Origin: Acrocarpospora pleiomorpha
GTDB lineage: Bacteria > Actinomycetota > Actinomycetes > Streptosporangiales > Streptosporangiaceae
Length of the DNA stretch: 64,000 nt
Assembly: GCF_009687885.1 (NCBI RefSeq)
Contig: NZ_BLAF01000006.1
Span: 259,390-323,389 of the forward strand
Reading direction: 5' to 3'
Shown here: piece after piece, positions 18,188-27,250 of the stretch
Numbering within the stretch: position 1 is the first letter of the stretch
Layout of the letters: each line of letters opens with the position of its first letter
Program-made: the position numbers and the translations under genes
Notes under the pieces: model-generated
Seen by the model: the letters and a program-made list of their open reading frames with translations, nothing else
Databases searched by the model: none
What the model was told of the DNA's origin: nothing

Positions 18188-19426
18188 GTGAGCTTTGCTA
18201 AGGGTCTCCTGAGGCGGCACTTCGTCGACACCAGGCCGATCCAGATCCCCGACTACCGCCGTCTCCTGACCGGGCAGGCGGTGGCCTTCGTCGGATTCCA
18301 GCTCACCGCCGTCGCGGTCAGCGCCGAGGTGTACGCGCTGACCCGCTCCTCGTTCTGGGTCGGCATGCTCGGCCCGGTCGCCCTGGTTCCCCTGATCGTC
18401 TTCGGCCTGTGGGGCGGAGCCATCGCCGACGCCATGGACCGCCGCAAGCTCCTGCTGGCCGCCTCCCTGATCAGCTGGTCGGCCACGCTCGTCCTGCTGG
18501 TCAACGCCTTCACCCTGAAGAACGTTTGGGTGATCATGGCGGCGGTGGCCGTACAGTCCACGGGGTTCGCCGTCGCCTCGCCGACCCGCAACGCGATCAT
18601 TCCCCGGCTGGTGCCCACCCCGCTGGTGCCCGCGGCCAACACGCTCAACTTCCTGTTCAGCAGCATCGCCTCGGTGCTCGGCCCGCTGCTCGGCGGCTTC
18701 ATCCTCGCGGGCGGCGGGTACGGCTTCGCGTACCTCATCGACGCGGTGCTGTTCACCGCCGTCCTGTACGCGGCGCTGCGGCTGCCGGCGCTGGAGCCGC
18801 TCGGCGAGGTGACCGCGCCGGGTTTTCGCGCGGTGGTCGGCGGGCTGCGCTACATCATGGCCACGCCGATCGTGCTCATGTCGTTCGTGGTGGACATCAT
18901 CGCGATGGCGTTCGCGATGCCCCGGGCCCTGTATCCGGAGATGACCGCGATCAGGTTCGGCGACTCCGGCATCGCCTACGGCTGGCTGTCGGCGGCGATC
19001 GCGTTAGGGGCGGTGGCCGGCGGGGTGTTCTCCGGATGGGTGGGCCGGGTGCGGCGGCAGGGTCTTGCGCTGACGTTCGTGATCGTGGTGTGGGGGCTCA
19101 CCGTGGCCGCGGCCGGGCTAGCCCAGGCGCTCTGGCTGATGGTGCTGCTGCTGGCCTTCGGCGGCTTCGCGGACCTCGTCTCCGCGGTGTGGCGGCAGAC
19201 CATCCTCCAGACGTACGCACCCGACGAGATGCGCGGCCGGTTGCAGGGGGTCTTCTTCGTGGTCGTGGCGGGCGGGCCGCGCCTGGGCGATCTCCGGGCG
19301 GGCGCCACTGCCTCGGCGTTCGGGCTGGTCCCGGCCTGGGTCGGCGGCGGGGTGTTGTGCGCGGTGACGGTGGTGATCGTGGGGCTGGCGGTGTCCTCGT
19401 TCCGCCGATATCACGTTCGGTCTTGA
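18188..19426 (+). CDS. MFS transporter, EntS-like
   Basis: About 412 aa from GTG 18188 (an in-frame GTG at 18170 is possible). Twelve hydrophobic segments and the MFS loop GGAIADAMDRRKLL between helices 2 and 3. The arrangement resembles EntS/siderophore- or macrolide-exporter MFS proteins (PTRNAIIPRLVP, RGRLQGVFFVVVAGGPRLGDL). The next gene is a DtxR/IdeR-type metal regulator, so a link to iron metabolism is possible but not shown; I found no clear iron box in front. The substrate is unknown. Confidence 0.85.
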   Translation: MSFAKGLLRRHFVDTRPIQIPDYRRLLTGQAVAFVGFQLTAVAVSAEVYALTRSSFWVGMLGPVALVPLIVFGLWGGAIADAMDRRKLLLAASLISWSATLVLLVNAFTLKNVWVIMAAVAVQSTGFAVASPTRNAIIPRLVPTPLVPAANTLNFLFSSIASVLGPLLGGFILAGGGYGFAYLIDAVLFTAVLYAALRLPALEPLGEVTAPGFRAVVGGLRYIMATPIVLMSFVVDIIAMAFAMPRALYPEMTAIRFGDSGIAYGWLSAAIALGAVAGGVFSGWVGRVRRQGLALTFVIVVWGLTVAAAGLAQALWLMVLLLAFGGFADLVSAVWRQTILQTYAPDEMRGRLQGVFFVVVAGGPRLGDLRAGATASAFGLVPAWVGGGVLCAVTVVIVGLAVSSFRRYHVRS

Positions 19427-19553
19427 GGTGGCTCCCGGACATGGAAGGATTCAGATCCCTCGCACGTTGCCAATCGTGCACCGGTTCATCGCCGAGTTCG
19501 GCTGAACCCGCTGGTAGGTCGTAGCATCGAGGGCAGACCGGGAGGAAGACGTT

Positions 19554-20252
19554 GTGACCGCACACGGCCTGATCGACACGACGGAGATGTATCTCCGGAC
19601 GATCTTCGAGCTGGAAGAGGAAGGCATCGTCGCGTTGCGCGCGCGCATCGCCGAACGACTGCAGCAGAGCGGCCCCACGGTCAGCCAGACGGTGGCGCGG
19701 ATGGAGCGCGACGGCCTGGTCAAAGTGGAGGGCGACCGGCATCTCACCATGACCGATCTCGGGCGCACGCTCGCGATCCGGGTGATGCGCAAGCACCGCC
19801 TGGCCGAGTGCCTGCTGATCCAGGTGATCGGCATGCCGTGGGAGGAAGTGCACATCGAGGCGTGCCGGTGGGAGCACGTCATGTCCGACTCGGTGGAAGC
19901 CCGGCTGGTGAAGCTGCTGGACAACCCCACCGTCTGCCCGCACGGGAACCCCATCCCCGGCCTGGACGAGCTCGGAGCGTCCGGTTTGGAGGAATATGAG
20001 GCGGTCTCCGCTATGGCGGATCTGGCCGGACCCCGAGATATACCCGTTGTGGTTCGCCGAATTAGCGAACAAGTGCAAAGCGATCCCGCTGTGATGCTTA
20101 AACTCAAGCAAGTTGGGATACAACCCGGACGCGAGGTGACGCTCGCGGCGAGCGACGACGGTGTGCGGGTGACAGGTGACGACGAAGCGGACAACACTCT
20201 CGCGGAGCTACCGCGTGATGTCGCCACGCACGTTTTCGTCACCAGACGTTGA
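19554..20252 (+). CDS. DtxR/IdeR-type iron-dependent repressor
   Basis: 232 aa. HTH (residues ~26-55: RIAERLQQSGPTVSQTVARMERDGL), dimerisation/metal domain and a C-terminal SH3-like domain, the full IdeR length. Metal ligands occupy the DtxR positions with a +2 shift: Met12, Cys104, Glu107 and His108 (primary site, DtxR M10/C102/E105/H106) and His81, Glu85 and His100 (ancillary site, H79/E83/H98). It is therefore an intact Fe2+-responsive global regulator rather than a MntR. The GTG start follows GGGAGG. Separate from the MFS gene by ~127 bases containing a possible -10 TAGCAT (19522-19527). Confidence 0.93.
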   Translation: MTAHGLIDTTEMYLRTIFELEEEGIVALRARIAERLQQSGPTVSQTVARMERDGLVKVEGDRHLTMTDLGRTLAIRVMRKHRLAECLLIQVIGMPWEEVHIEACRWEHVMSDSVEARLVKLLDNPTVCPHGNPIPGLDELGASGLEEYEAVSAMADLAGPRDIPVVVRRISEQVQSDPAVMLKLKQVGIQPGREVTLAASDDGVRVTGDDEADNTLAELPRDVATHVFVTRR

Positions 20253-20354
20253 TCTCAGTGATGCTTTTCGGGAGCCCCTCCTCTCCCACGACAGCGCAGG
20301 CTCTGTTCAGGTAGGAGCATTCGTGGTCCGCATGCCCCGAGGGGTGGTCGTTGG

Positions 20355-22577
20355 ATGAAGCGTTGGGGGGATCTGTCGCAGGACACCGCCGACCATCTTT
20401 CCGCCGGGTCAGTCCTTGACCACGCGGAGATGGCGGTCGTCGTCACCGACCGTTTCAGTAACGTCCTCTACTGGAATCCGTTCGCGGAGCGCCTGTTCGG
20501 GCGGCCCGGCCAGCATGGCATGGACGACGTGCTGTCGCTCGGGCTCATGGAGAAGGATCATCCACTCGCCGTGGATCTGGCCAAACATGTCCTGAAGGGC
20601 AATGTTTGGGAAGGCACGTTCGATGTCGTACGTGTCGACGGCACGATGATCTACGTGCGCGCGCAGGCGGTGCCGATGCGGCATCCGTCGGGTTCGGTGA
20701 CCGGCATCGTGATCACCGCCCGGGAGGCGATGCGCAGCAACGAGCGCGAGAAGGACCGGTTCGGGCTGCTGGAACGTATCGGCGAACGCCTGGCCGGTTC
20801 GTTGTACGTGGAGGAGACCCTCAACCGGGTCGCCGAGATGCTGGTCCCGCAGTTCGCCGACCACTGCTTCATCGAACTGATGGAGGGAGACAGGCTGATC
20901 CGCAAGGTGTCCACGCACGTGGGCACCTGGAGCCCGCCGCCGGACACCTGGAAGCCGGTCGGCTCCGAGATCCGCTACCCGCAGGGCCACTACGGCGACG
21001 CCGCCCTGCGCCGCCAGGAGACCATCCTGGTGGAGGACTTCTCCCAGGTCAGCTACCCCTCGCCGAGCGAGGGCGCGGCCCGGCTGTGCGGCGAGATCGG
21101 CATGACCTCCGCCATCGTCGCGCCGCTGTGCGCCCGGGGCGAGACCCTCGGGCTGATGTACCTGGCGATGTCCAACCTCACCGACCGCCGCTCCCCGCAC
21201 TACGACGCCTTCGACCGCGACTTCGTCGGCGCCATCGCCACCCGGGTCGCGCTCGCCGTCGACAACGCGCTGCTGTTCGAGGAGGAACGGCACACCGCCG
21301 AGTCCTTCCAGAAACACCTGCTTCCCCGCGAACTGCCCATGCTGGACGGCCTGGAGATCGCCGTCCGCTACTATCCCGCCGCCCCCCTGGCCAGCCACGG
21401 CCAGGGCATCCAGACCCAGGTCGGCGGCGACTGGTATGACGTGATCCCGCTCTCCGCCGGGCGTGTCGGCATCGTCATCGGCGACGTCGAAGGCCGCGGC
21501 GCCAAAGCCGCCGCCGTCATGGGCCAGCTCCGCGCCGCCCTCCGCGCCTTCGCCCAGGACGACAAGCCGCCCGCCGACATCCTGGCCCGCCTCGACGAGT
21601 GGACCAGGGTCGTCGCCGCCCCGGAACACGACGACTTCGGCGCCGACGTCACCAGCCCGCCGATCGTCACCTGCCAGTACCTGGTGTACGACGCCTGGTC
21701 CCGTCAGCTGTCCTTCGCCAACGCCGGCCACTCCCCGCCCCTGCTGATCGTGGACGGCAGCGTCACCGAGCTGGACATCACCGAGGTCGGCCAGCCGCTG
21801 GGGGTCCGGGCCTCCGGCATGCACGCCGACCTGGTCTACAAGGAGGAAACCCGGGTCCTGCCCCCCGGTGCCACCCTGCTCCTCTACACCGACGGCCTGG
21901 TCGACCGCCGGCCTGCCCGAGGCACCGACGAACCTTCCCTCTCGGACGACGAAACCCTGCAGATCCTCTGCGACAAGGTCGCGAAGATCGCCAGCGAGTC
22001 GGTCGAACGAATAGCCGACACCGCCACCGTCGCCGTCCCCGGCGAGATCGACGACGACATGGCCATCCTCGTCGTACGGTCAGTCGGCACCGAACTCGAA
22101 TTCGAGGAACGCACCTTCCCCGCCCAGCCCATCATGGTCGGCGAGGCCCGCCGCATGGCCTCCGAAGCCTTCGCCAGCTGGAACGTCCCCGAAGAACGCG
22201 GCGACCTCGCCTGCCTGCTGGTGTCCGAGGTGGTCACGAACGTGGTCCTCCACGCGGCCGCGGCCAGCGCGCCCCGGCGCGAACTCGCCCTCGACGGCCC
22301 GCCCCTCCCCTTCGACGAATCCTGGGACGTGCCCGGCCTGGACGAGGATGTCGCCAACGACAAGGAGTTCACCCTGCGCCTGCGGCGCGGCGACGAGTCG
22401 ATCTGGGTCGAAGTCTTCGACCAAGACCTGCGCCTCCCACGCATCCGCAGCGCCGGCGAGAACGACGAGGGCGGACGCGGGCTCTATCTGGTGGATCAAT
22501 TGGCTCGCCGTTGGGGTTCCCGACCCACCAAGGAGGGCAAAGCCGTGTGGTTCGAGATTCCGCTCGGCGGCCGCTGA
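20355..22577 (+). CDS. PAS-GAF-PP2C phosphatase-HATPase signalling protein
   Basis: 740 aa cytosolic multi-domain switch. PAS at ~20-120 (VVVTDRFSNVLYWNPFAERLFG), GAF at ~140-310, SpoIIE-type PP2C phosphatase at ~325-575 (QTQVGGDWYDVIPL, IGDVEGRGAKAAAVMGQLR, FANAGHSPPLL, LLLYTDGLVDRR, DDDMAILVVR) and a C-terminal HATPase_c of the RsbW/anti-sigma kinase kind at ~590-740 (LLVSEVVTNVVLHA, ENDEGGRGLYLVDQLARRWG). Having both phosphatase and kinase domains, it could switch STAS antagonists such as the one at 6721. There is no membrane segment. This architecture is common in streptomycetes and relatives. Confidence 0.93.
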   Translation: MKRWGDLSQDTADHLSAGSVLDHAEMAVVVTDRFSNVLYWNPFAERLFGRPGQHGMDDVLSLGLMEKDHPLAVDLAKHVLKGNVWEGTFDVVRVDGTMIYVRAQAVPMRHPSGSVTGIVITAREAMRSNEREKDRFGLLERIGERLAGSLYVEETLNRVAEMLVPQFADHCFIELMEGDRLIRKVSTHVGTWSPPPDTWKPVGSEIRYPQGHYGDAALRRQETILVEDFSQVSYPSPSEGAARLCGEIGMTSAIVAPLCARGETLGLMYLAMSNLTDRRSPHYDAFDRDFVGAIATRVALAVDNALLFEEERHTAESFQKHLLPRELPMLDGLEIAVRYYPAAPLASHGQGIQTQVGGDWYDVIPLSAGRVGIVIGDVEGRGAKAAAVMGQLRAALRAFAQDDKPPADILARLDEWTRVVAAPEHDDFGADVTSPPIVTCQYLVYDAWSRQLSFANAGHSPPLLIVDGSVTELDITEVGQPLGVRASGMHADLVYKEETRVLPPGATLLLYTDGLVDRRPARGTDEPSLSDDETLQILCDKVAKIASESVERIADTATVAVPGEIDDDMAILVVRSVGTELEFEERTFPAQPIMVGEARRMASEAFASWNVPEERGDLACLLVSEVVTNVVLHAAAASAPRRELALDGPPLPFDESWDVPGLDEDVANDKEFTLRLRRGDESIWVEVFDQDLRLPRIRSAGENDEGGRGLYLVDQLARRWGSRPTKEGKAVWFEIPLGGR

Positions 22578-22747
22578 CTCTGTTTCCCGGCGCGGGTGCG
22601 AAGCGCCCGTTGCCGTATTGGCGCCCCAACTTCTGTGACGGTGTCGGCGTGGCGACATGAGTGCCGGGAATAGGCCGATATATCCGATTCGGGGGATCGG
22701 GTGGCCTTTCACAGTAGCGACAGGGCACCCACCGGGAAGGAGTCGCT

Positions 22748-22993
22748 ATGCACAGCAGACGACTGGCCATACTCGGCGTGACGTTCCTCGCCACGCTCAC
22801 CCTCTGGCCAGCGGAGGTCGCCCTGGCATCAACGGTCTCCAGCCCTAAGCAGGCAGTGGCGGCGTCGTCCGCGCAAAACGATCCTTGCATGTCCGCCCGC
22901 CGCTGCTGGAGGCCAAGGCCCTGCCGCAAGTGCTGCCGTAGGCACGGACACACACGCTGCTGGCGGACCTGCCACCGCCCTTGGTGGCGCTGA
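22748..22993 (+). CDS. Secreted cationic Cys-rich peptide, 81 aa
   Basis: ATG with AAGGAG (22737-22742) five bases upstream. Signal peptide 1-28 ends VALA|STVS. The mature end is small and extreme: Cys at 47, 53, 59, 62, 63, 71 and 75, four Trp (54, 72, 79, 80), about a dozen Arg/Lys and His, and almost no acidic residues. The spacing (RRCWRPRPCRKCC...HTRCWRTCHRPWW) resembles small disulfide-rich antimicrobial or metal-binding peptides, but I recognise no family. There is no maturation enzyme nearby. Seven Cys implies one free or an intermolecular bridge. Confidence 0.7.
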   Translation: MHSRRLAILGVTFLATLTLWPAEVALASTVSSPKQAVAASSAQNDPCMSARRCWRPRPCRKCCRRHGHTRCWRTCHRPWWR

Positions 22994-23103
22994 CCCGACC
23001 GGGCTCACATGCCGACGCCCCGTCCCCTCTCAACTTCCCCTCTCGACTGGGGACGGGCGTTCCATGCTGGCGTGGAGTGGGGTTCGGTGCTTGACTCGGA
23101 GTT

Positions 23104-23886
23104 ATGGAGCTGGTTTATGAGCGTCGGGGGTCTGGGCCGCCGTTGGTGTTGATGCATGGGATTGGGCATCACTGGCAGGTGTGGACGCCGGTTCTTGATC
23201 TGCTGGCTGAGCGGTTTGATGTGATCGCCGTGGATCTGCCTGGGTTTGGGGCTTCGCCGCCGTTGCCGCCTGGGTTGCCGTACAACGCGGAGACGTTGGC
23301 GTATGCGGTGGAGGCGTTCTGGGGGCGGTTGGGGGTTTCCGAGCCGCATGTCGCCGGGAGTTCGCTGGGCGGGTATCTGGCGCTGGACATGGCTTCGCGG
23401 GGGGTTGTGCTGTCGGCTACCGCGCTGTCGCCGGCGGGGTTCTGGTCGCGTTCTGAGCTGTTCTACGGGCGTTCGGTGCTGCGGCTGCTGCGTGCGGGGG
23501 CGATGGCGACGGCGCCGGAGCTGGTGGGGTCGGCTGTCGGGCGAGCGGTCACGGGGCGGCTCCTGGTCTCGAAGCCGTCGCGGGTGTCGGATCGAGAGCT
23601 GGTGTCGGCGGCCGGGGCGTTGCGGGAGTCGGTCGGGTTCGACGACACGCTCGACTCGTTTCTGTGGCTGGCGCCGCCCGCGCCGCCCAAGGTGCCGATC
23701 ACGGTCGCCTGGGGCGAGCATGATCGGCTGTTGCCGCGCCGCCAGGCCGTCCGGGCGGGGCGGTGGGCACAGCAGCGCGTCCTGCTGCTCAAGGGGTGCG
23801 GCCACCTGCCGATGAGCGACGATCCAGAACTGGTCGCCCGGGTGATCACGGACGGGACACGCGAACTCAGCCCAGCCGCCAAGTGA
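23104..23886 (+). CDS. Alpha/beta-fold hydrolase
   Basis: 260 aa. The fold is clear: LVLMHGIGHHWQVW oxyanion segment, IAVDLPGFGAS, nucleophile Ser87 in GSSLGG, acid in WGEHDRLLP and His in GCGHLPM. Likely a soluble esterase, lipase or haloperoxidase-like enzyme with unknown substrate. The stop TGA abuts the stop of the opposite-strand gene in a TGATCA palindrome. A 14-base direct repeat (23842-23855 and 23883-23896) at the 3' end suggests a small local duplication. Confidence 0.88.
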   Translation: MELVYERRGSGPPLVLMHGIGHHWQVWTPVLDLLAERFDVIAVDLPGFGASPPLPPGLPYNAETLAYAVEAFWGRLGVSEPHVAGSSLGGYLALDMASRGVVLSATALSPAGFWSRSELFYGRSVLRLLRAGAMATAPELVGSAVGRAVTGRLLVSKPSRVSDRELVSAAGALRESVGFDDTLDSFLWLAPPAPPKVPITVAWGEHDRLLPRRQAVRAGRWAQQRVLLLKGCGHLPMSDDPELVARVITDGTRELSPAAK

Positions 23887-24717
23887 TCACGGACGGAGTG
23901 CGCGAACCGAGGCGATCACGCGGTTGATGTCCGGCCAGAGGCGTTTGTGGGTGTCGGGGATGGTGATCCACAGGATGCCGGGGCGGGCTGTGCCGGTGTT
24001 CAGGGCGGCCACCGCTGACAGTTCGATACGGGACTTGCGTCCGGCGTCGCTCTCGGGCATGCGCATCTGCCGGACGATCACCCAGCCGTTCTTGATCGGC
24101 TGCGAGGCCAGGTCGACCCCGACTGTGCCGCTGGGGAAACTACGGCTCTGCTTGTAGTCGAGAGTCGCGGCGGCTATGTCGTACAGACTCTCCCCGGGAG
24201 CCAGCTCAGCCGTGTGGCGCTGGCTGTCGATGTCGGCCCACCATTGGCGATCCAGGGCGGGACCGTACTCCTCGGTGACGAACGTCTGCCGCTTGCTGTA
24301 CGTGCCGTCCACGATCGGCCCGGTTCCGAGTGACTGGCTCCGCCCCCAGGGCGCGCCCAACTCGACGAACGTGAGCCGCGCCTTCTTGTCCTTGACCTGC
24401 CCGATCACGGGCGACCCCGCCCCGGCGAATCGTTTCAGCCGGACGATCTCGCCTTCGGGGATGCGCTTGACCTCCATTGTCGGAGTAGGGCTGGGGCTCG
24501 GCGGTTCGACCGGTGTGGCCGCCACCACCTCAGGCGTCGGAACCACGTTCATCGTCGGGGGCGGTGGAATCAAGGCAACCGGATCCGGTTCGTCCGAGCC
24601 GACGGCCAGCGAAATACCCACCACAACCTGGGTGATCAGCAGAGCCGAGCCGACGAGGTTCACGGCGGTGGGAACGCGGCCGAAGATCTTCTCGGCCCGG
24701 GGGGAGACCTTGGGCAT
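23887..24717 (-). CDS. Membrane-anchored protein of unknown function (operon gene 3)
   Basis: 276 aa. One hydrophobic helix at ~18-40 is followed by a Pro/Thr-rich stalk (~45-82) and an extracytoplasmic domain of ~190 residues with no motif I recognise. Its last third (WVIVRQMRMPES...RPGILWITIPDTHKRLWPDINRVIASVRAL) looks alpha/beta. Its start overlaps the stop of the upstream membrane protein as TGATG, so translation is likely coupled. It is the last gene of a three-gene minus-strand operon. Confidence 0.75.
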   Translation of the reverse strand: MPKVSPRAEKIFGRVPTAVNLVGSALLITQVVVGISLAVGSDEPDPVALIPPPPTMNVVPTPEVVAATPVEPPSPSPTPTMEVKRIPEGEIVRLKRFAGAGSPVIGQVKDKKARLTFVELGAPWGRSQSLGTGPIVDGTYSKRQTFVTEEYGPALDRQWWADIDSQRHTAELAPGESLYDIAAATLDYKQSRSFPSGTVGVDLASQPIKNGWVIVRQMRMPESDAGRKSRIELSAVAALNTGTARPGILWITIPDTHKRLWPDINRVIASVRALRP

Positions 24718-25637
24718 CAGCTGGCCTCGGGCAGCAGCACGAGCCCGGCCCGCCGGGCGTCCTTGACGCTCTCGCGGAGCGCGGCCTCGACCAGGCGGGC
24801 ACGTTCGGTCATCGCGTCGATCTCCCCGGCGGCCAGGCGATCCCGCACCGTCCTGGCCAGCAGCTCCCGGTACGCGTCACTGTCCTCAGCCAGGTCCTGG
24901 AGCGTACGCCACTCGACATACGCCTCATCCGCCGCCATCGTTCGCAACGCGTAATCCTCCAGCGCGTCCACCCGCTCCGCCAGCGACTCGGTGGCCAGCC
25001 GCAACGCGTCCCGATGCGAGTCGAGCATGGTGGAGATCCGGTCGGTGACCTTCCCTTGCCGTACGGAGCGTTGCTCGCGGCGGAGCCGGGTCATCTCGGC
25101 CAGAGTCTCCGCGATCTCCCATTCCTGGCGGGGAAGGGTGACCCGGTTGGCGATGTCGTCCAGCAGTCCCGCCTCGTTGACCTTGGACTCCAGCACGGCG
25201 GCGACGGCGGCCTGGGCGCGCTCCATCAGGGTGGCGTCCTCCTCGTCGAAGTCCGCGGCCAGCCGGAAGCGGCCACGGTGGCGGCGGGCCAGGCGGCTCA
25301 CCGGGGACTCGCCGGACAGCGCGAGCAGGAGCAGGAAGACGACGAGCTCGATCGCGAGCCCGGTCAGGAACATGGCGGCGAAGCCGTACCCGATCCAGAC
25401 GGTGAGCAGGCCGGCCTGCAGGAGCAGGCCGCCGATGAGGGCGAGGCGGCCGTAGAGGGGAGCGACGAGGGCGGGGAGGAATCCCCACAAGGAGGCCGAA
25501 AGCAGGCTGGCCCAAGCGTCGGCGGGCATGCGGCCACCCCAGCGGGGGCGGGCTTGCGGGGCGTTCAGGAACTCGGGATGGGCCGCCATCGTGGCACGGT
25601 CCGACACCGGGAGCTCCGGGTCCAGGATCGGGTTCAT
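24717..25637 (-). CDS. Membrane protein with coiled-coil tail (operon gene 2)
   Basis: 306 aa. The hydrophobic part at ~45-108 (two to three helices) is followed by a long charged helical region (~115-300) rich in Glu/Arg/Leu heptads (TLAEMTRLRREQRSVRQGKV, LATESLAERVDALEDYAL, MTERARLVEAALRESVKDARRA), predicted to be coiled coil in the cytoplasm. There is no known domain. It overlaps the 54-codon gene upstream by ATGA and the next gene by TGATG, so the three products probably work together. It could be a scaffold or stator for the membrane-anchored partner, which is inference only. Confidence 0.75.
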   Translation of the reverse strand: MNPILDPELPVSDRATMAAHPEFLNAPQARPRWGGRMPADAWASLLSASLWGFLPALVAPLYGRLALIGGLLLQAGLLTVWIGYGFAAMFLTGLAIELVVFLLLLALSGESPVSRLARRHRGRFRLAADFDEEDATLMERAQAAVAAVLESKVNEAGLLDDIANRVTLPRQEWEIAETLAEMTRLRREQRSVRQGKVTDRISTMLDSHRDALRLATESLAERVDALEDYALRTMAADEAYVEWRTLQDLAEDSDAYRELLARTVRDRLAAGEIDAMTERARLVEAALRESVKDARRAGLVLLPEAS

Positions 25638-25798
25638 CCGACGGTCTGACCCCAGATCAGGAGCATGGTGATGACGAACACGATCATGATTCCGGCGTAC
25701 GCGACATTGCCCAACCGGAAGAACCTGCGCACCTTGTTCAGCAACCAGACGAACAGGAACGCCAGGAAGATCAGGAGAATCAGCCCGGTGGTGTCCAT
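25634..25798 (-). CDS. 54-aa two-helix membrane protein (operon gene 1)
   Basis: ATG at 25798-25796, TGA at 25636-25634, 55 codons with no internal stop. The product has two hydrophobic helices (LILLIFLAFLFVWLL and AGIMIVFVITMLLIW) joined by a short basic loop NKVRRFFRLGN, giving a hairpin membrane protein. Its stop overlaps the next start as ATGA, which strongly supports that it is a real gene and the promoter-proximal cistron of the operon. The family is unknown. Confidence 0.7.
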   Translation of the reverse strand: MDTTGLILLIFLAFLFVWLLNKVRRFFRLGNVAYAGIMIVFVITMLLIWGQTVG

Positions 25799-25841
25799 GG
25801 GCTCATTATGAGCGGATATCCGGGCCAGTGGCGGGGATCAG

Positions 25842-26987
25842 TCAGAAGCCGAAAGAGCGGCCGATGATTTCCTTCATGATCTCGGTGGTGCCGCCGTAGA
25901 TCGTCTGGACACGGCTGTCCAGCCAGGCCCGGGCGACCGGGTATTCGGTCATGTAGCCGTAGCCGCCGTGCAGCTGCACGCAGCGGTCGATGAGCTTGGT
26001 CTGGAGCTCCGTAGTCCACCACTTGGCCTTGGCGGCGTCCACCGCCGTGAACTCACCGGCGTTCAGCGCGAGGATGCACTTGTCGATGTAGAGCCGGGCG
26101 ATGTCCACCTCGGTCGCCAGCTCGGCCAGGACGAACCGGGTGTTCTGGAACGAGCCCAGGTTGCGGCCGAACGCCTGCCGGGTCTTGCAGTAGTCGATGG
26201 TCATCGCCAGCACCGCCTCCGCCGCCGCGACCGCGGCCACCGCGATCGACAGGCGCTCCTGCGGGAGGTTCTTCATCAGGTGGAAGAAACCATGACCGTC
26301 CTCGTCGCCGAGCCGGTTGGCGGCCGGAACCCGGACGTTCTCGAAGAACAGCTCGGCGGTGTCCTGGGCGTGCATGCCGACCTTGTCCAGGTTGCGGCCC
26401 CGGACGAAGCCCTCCATCCCGCGCTCGACCACGAACAGCGTGGTGCCGCGCGCGCCGGCGGTGGGGTCGGTTTTGGTGACCACGACGACCAGGTCGGAGT
26501 TGATGCCGTTGGTGATGAACGTCTTCTGGCCGTTGACGATGTAGTCGTCGCCCTCGCGGATGGCGGTGGTGCGGATGCCCTGCAGGTCGCTGCCCGCGCC
26601 CGGCTCGGTCATCGCGATCGCCGTGATCAGCTCACCGGAGGCGAAACCGGGCAGCCAGCGCTGCTTCTGCTCGTCGTTGGTGAGATCCACGAAGTACGGC
26701 GCCATCACGTCGTTGTGCAGCGAGAAACCGATGCCGGAGGTGCCGGCCCGCATGATCTCCTCGACGATGACCGCGTTGTAGCGGAAGTCGGTGATGCCGG
26801 CGCCGCCGAACTCCTCGGGCACGCCGAAGCCGAACATGCCCAGCTTTCCGGCCGATTTCCAGATTTCGCGGGGGATGATGCCGTCCTTCTCCCACTGGGG
26901 GTGGTGCGGGACGACCTCGCGGGCCAGAAACTCGCGCACGGTCTCACGGAAGAGCTCATGCTCTTCGTCGAAGAGGTCACGCTGCAT
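25842..26987 (-). CDS. Acyl-CoA dehydrogenase
   Basis: 381 aa, full-length FAD flavoenzyme. AMTEPGAGSDLQGIRTTA and FITNG...LVVVVTKTD are the FAD/substrate signatures, and the catalytic base Glu369 sits in IYGGTTEIMKEIIGR. It introduces the trans-2 double bond in acyl-CoA beta-oxidation. No electron-transfer flavoprotein or thioesterase gene is adjacent; the beta-oxidation-like genes at 7.1-8.7 kb and 35.9 kb are separate. About 260 bases of upstream region hold no gene. Confidence 0.93.
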   Translation of the reverse strand: MQRDLFDEEHELFRETVREFLAREVVPHHPQWEKDGIIPREIWKSAGKLGMFGFGVPEEFGGAGITDFRYNAVIVEEIMRAGTSGIGFSLHNDVMAPYFVDLTNDEQKQRWLPGFASGELITAIAMTEPGAGSDLQGIRTTAIREGDDYIVNGQKTFITNGINSDLVVVVTKTDPTAGARGTTLFVVERGMEGFVRGRNLDKVGMHAQDTAELFFENVRVPAANRLGDEDGHGFFHLMKNLPQERLSIAVAAVAAAEAVLAMTIDYCKTRQAFGRNLGSFQNTRFVLAELATEVDIARLYIDKCILALNAGEFTAVDAAKAKWWTTELQTKLIDRCVQLHGGYGYMTEYPVARAWLDSRVQTIYGGTTEIMKEIIGRSFGF

Positions 26988-27250
26988 CGGGTACGCCTTC
27001 CGGGTTCGGGCCGCTTCCGCCGTGAACAGAATACGATTCGGTTTCGTGTGGGTACACCGTTCTGAGGGATTCGTACCCGCCCTCCGGCCGCCGACGGCCT
27101 CCCCAAACGCCCCTTCTGTTACAAGTGGGCCACATCTCGTCGAACTGATGCTGAAGTGGCTGCTGGGGCATCCTCGAACCCCCTAGGCTCACGCCTGATT
27201 CGTGTTGAGTGGTCCGATCTGGGCCGATCTTCGACCACTTGGAGCGTGCG

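Noticed and set aside
19427..19553. Iron box controlling the MFS/DtxR genes
   Set aside because: I found no convincing TTAGGTTAGGCTAACCTAA-like sequence in the gap.
22748..22993. RiPP-type (lanthipeptide or lasso) precursor
   Set aside because: A Sec signal peptide is present and no modification enzyme or dedicated transporter is nearby, so a RiPP assignment is not supported.
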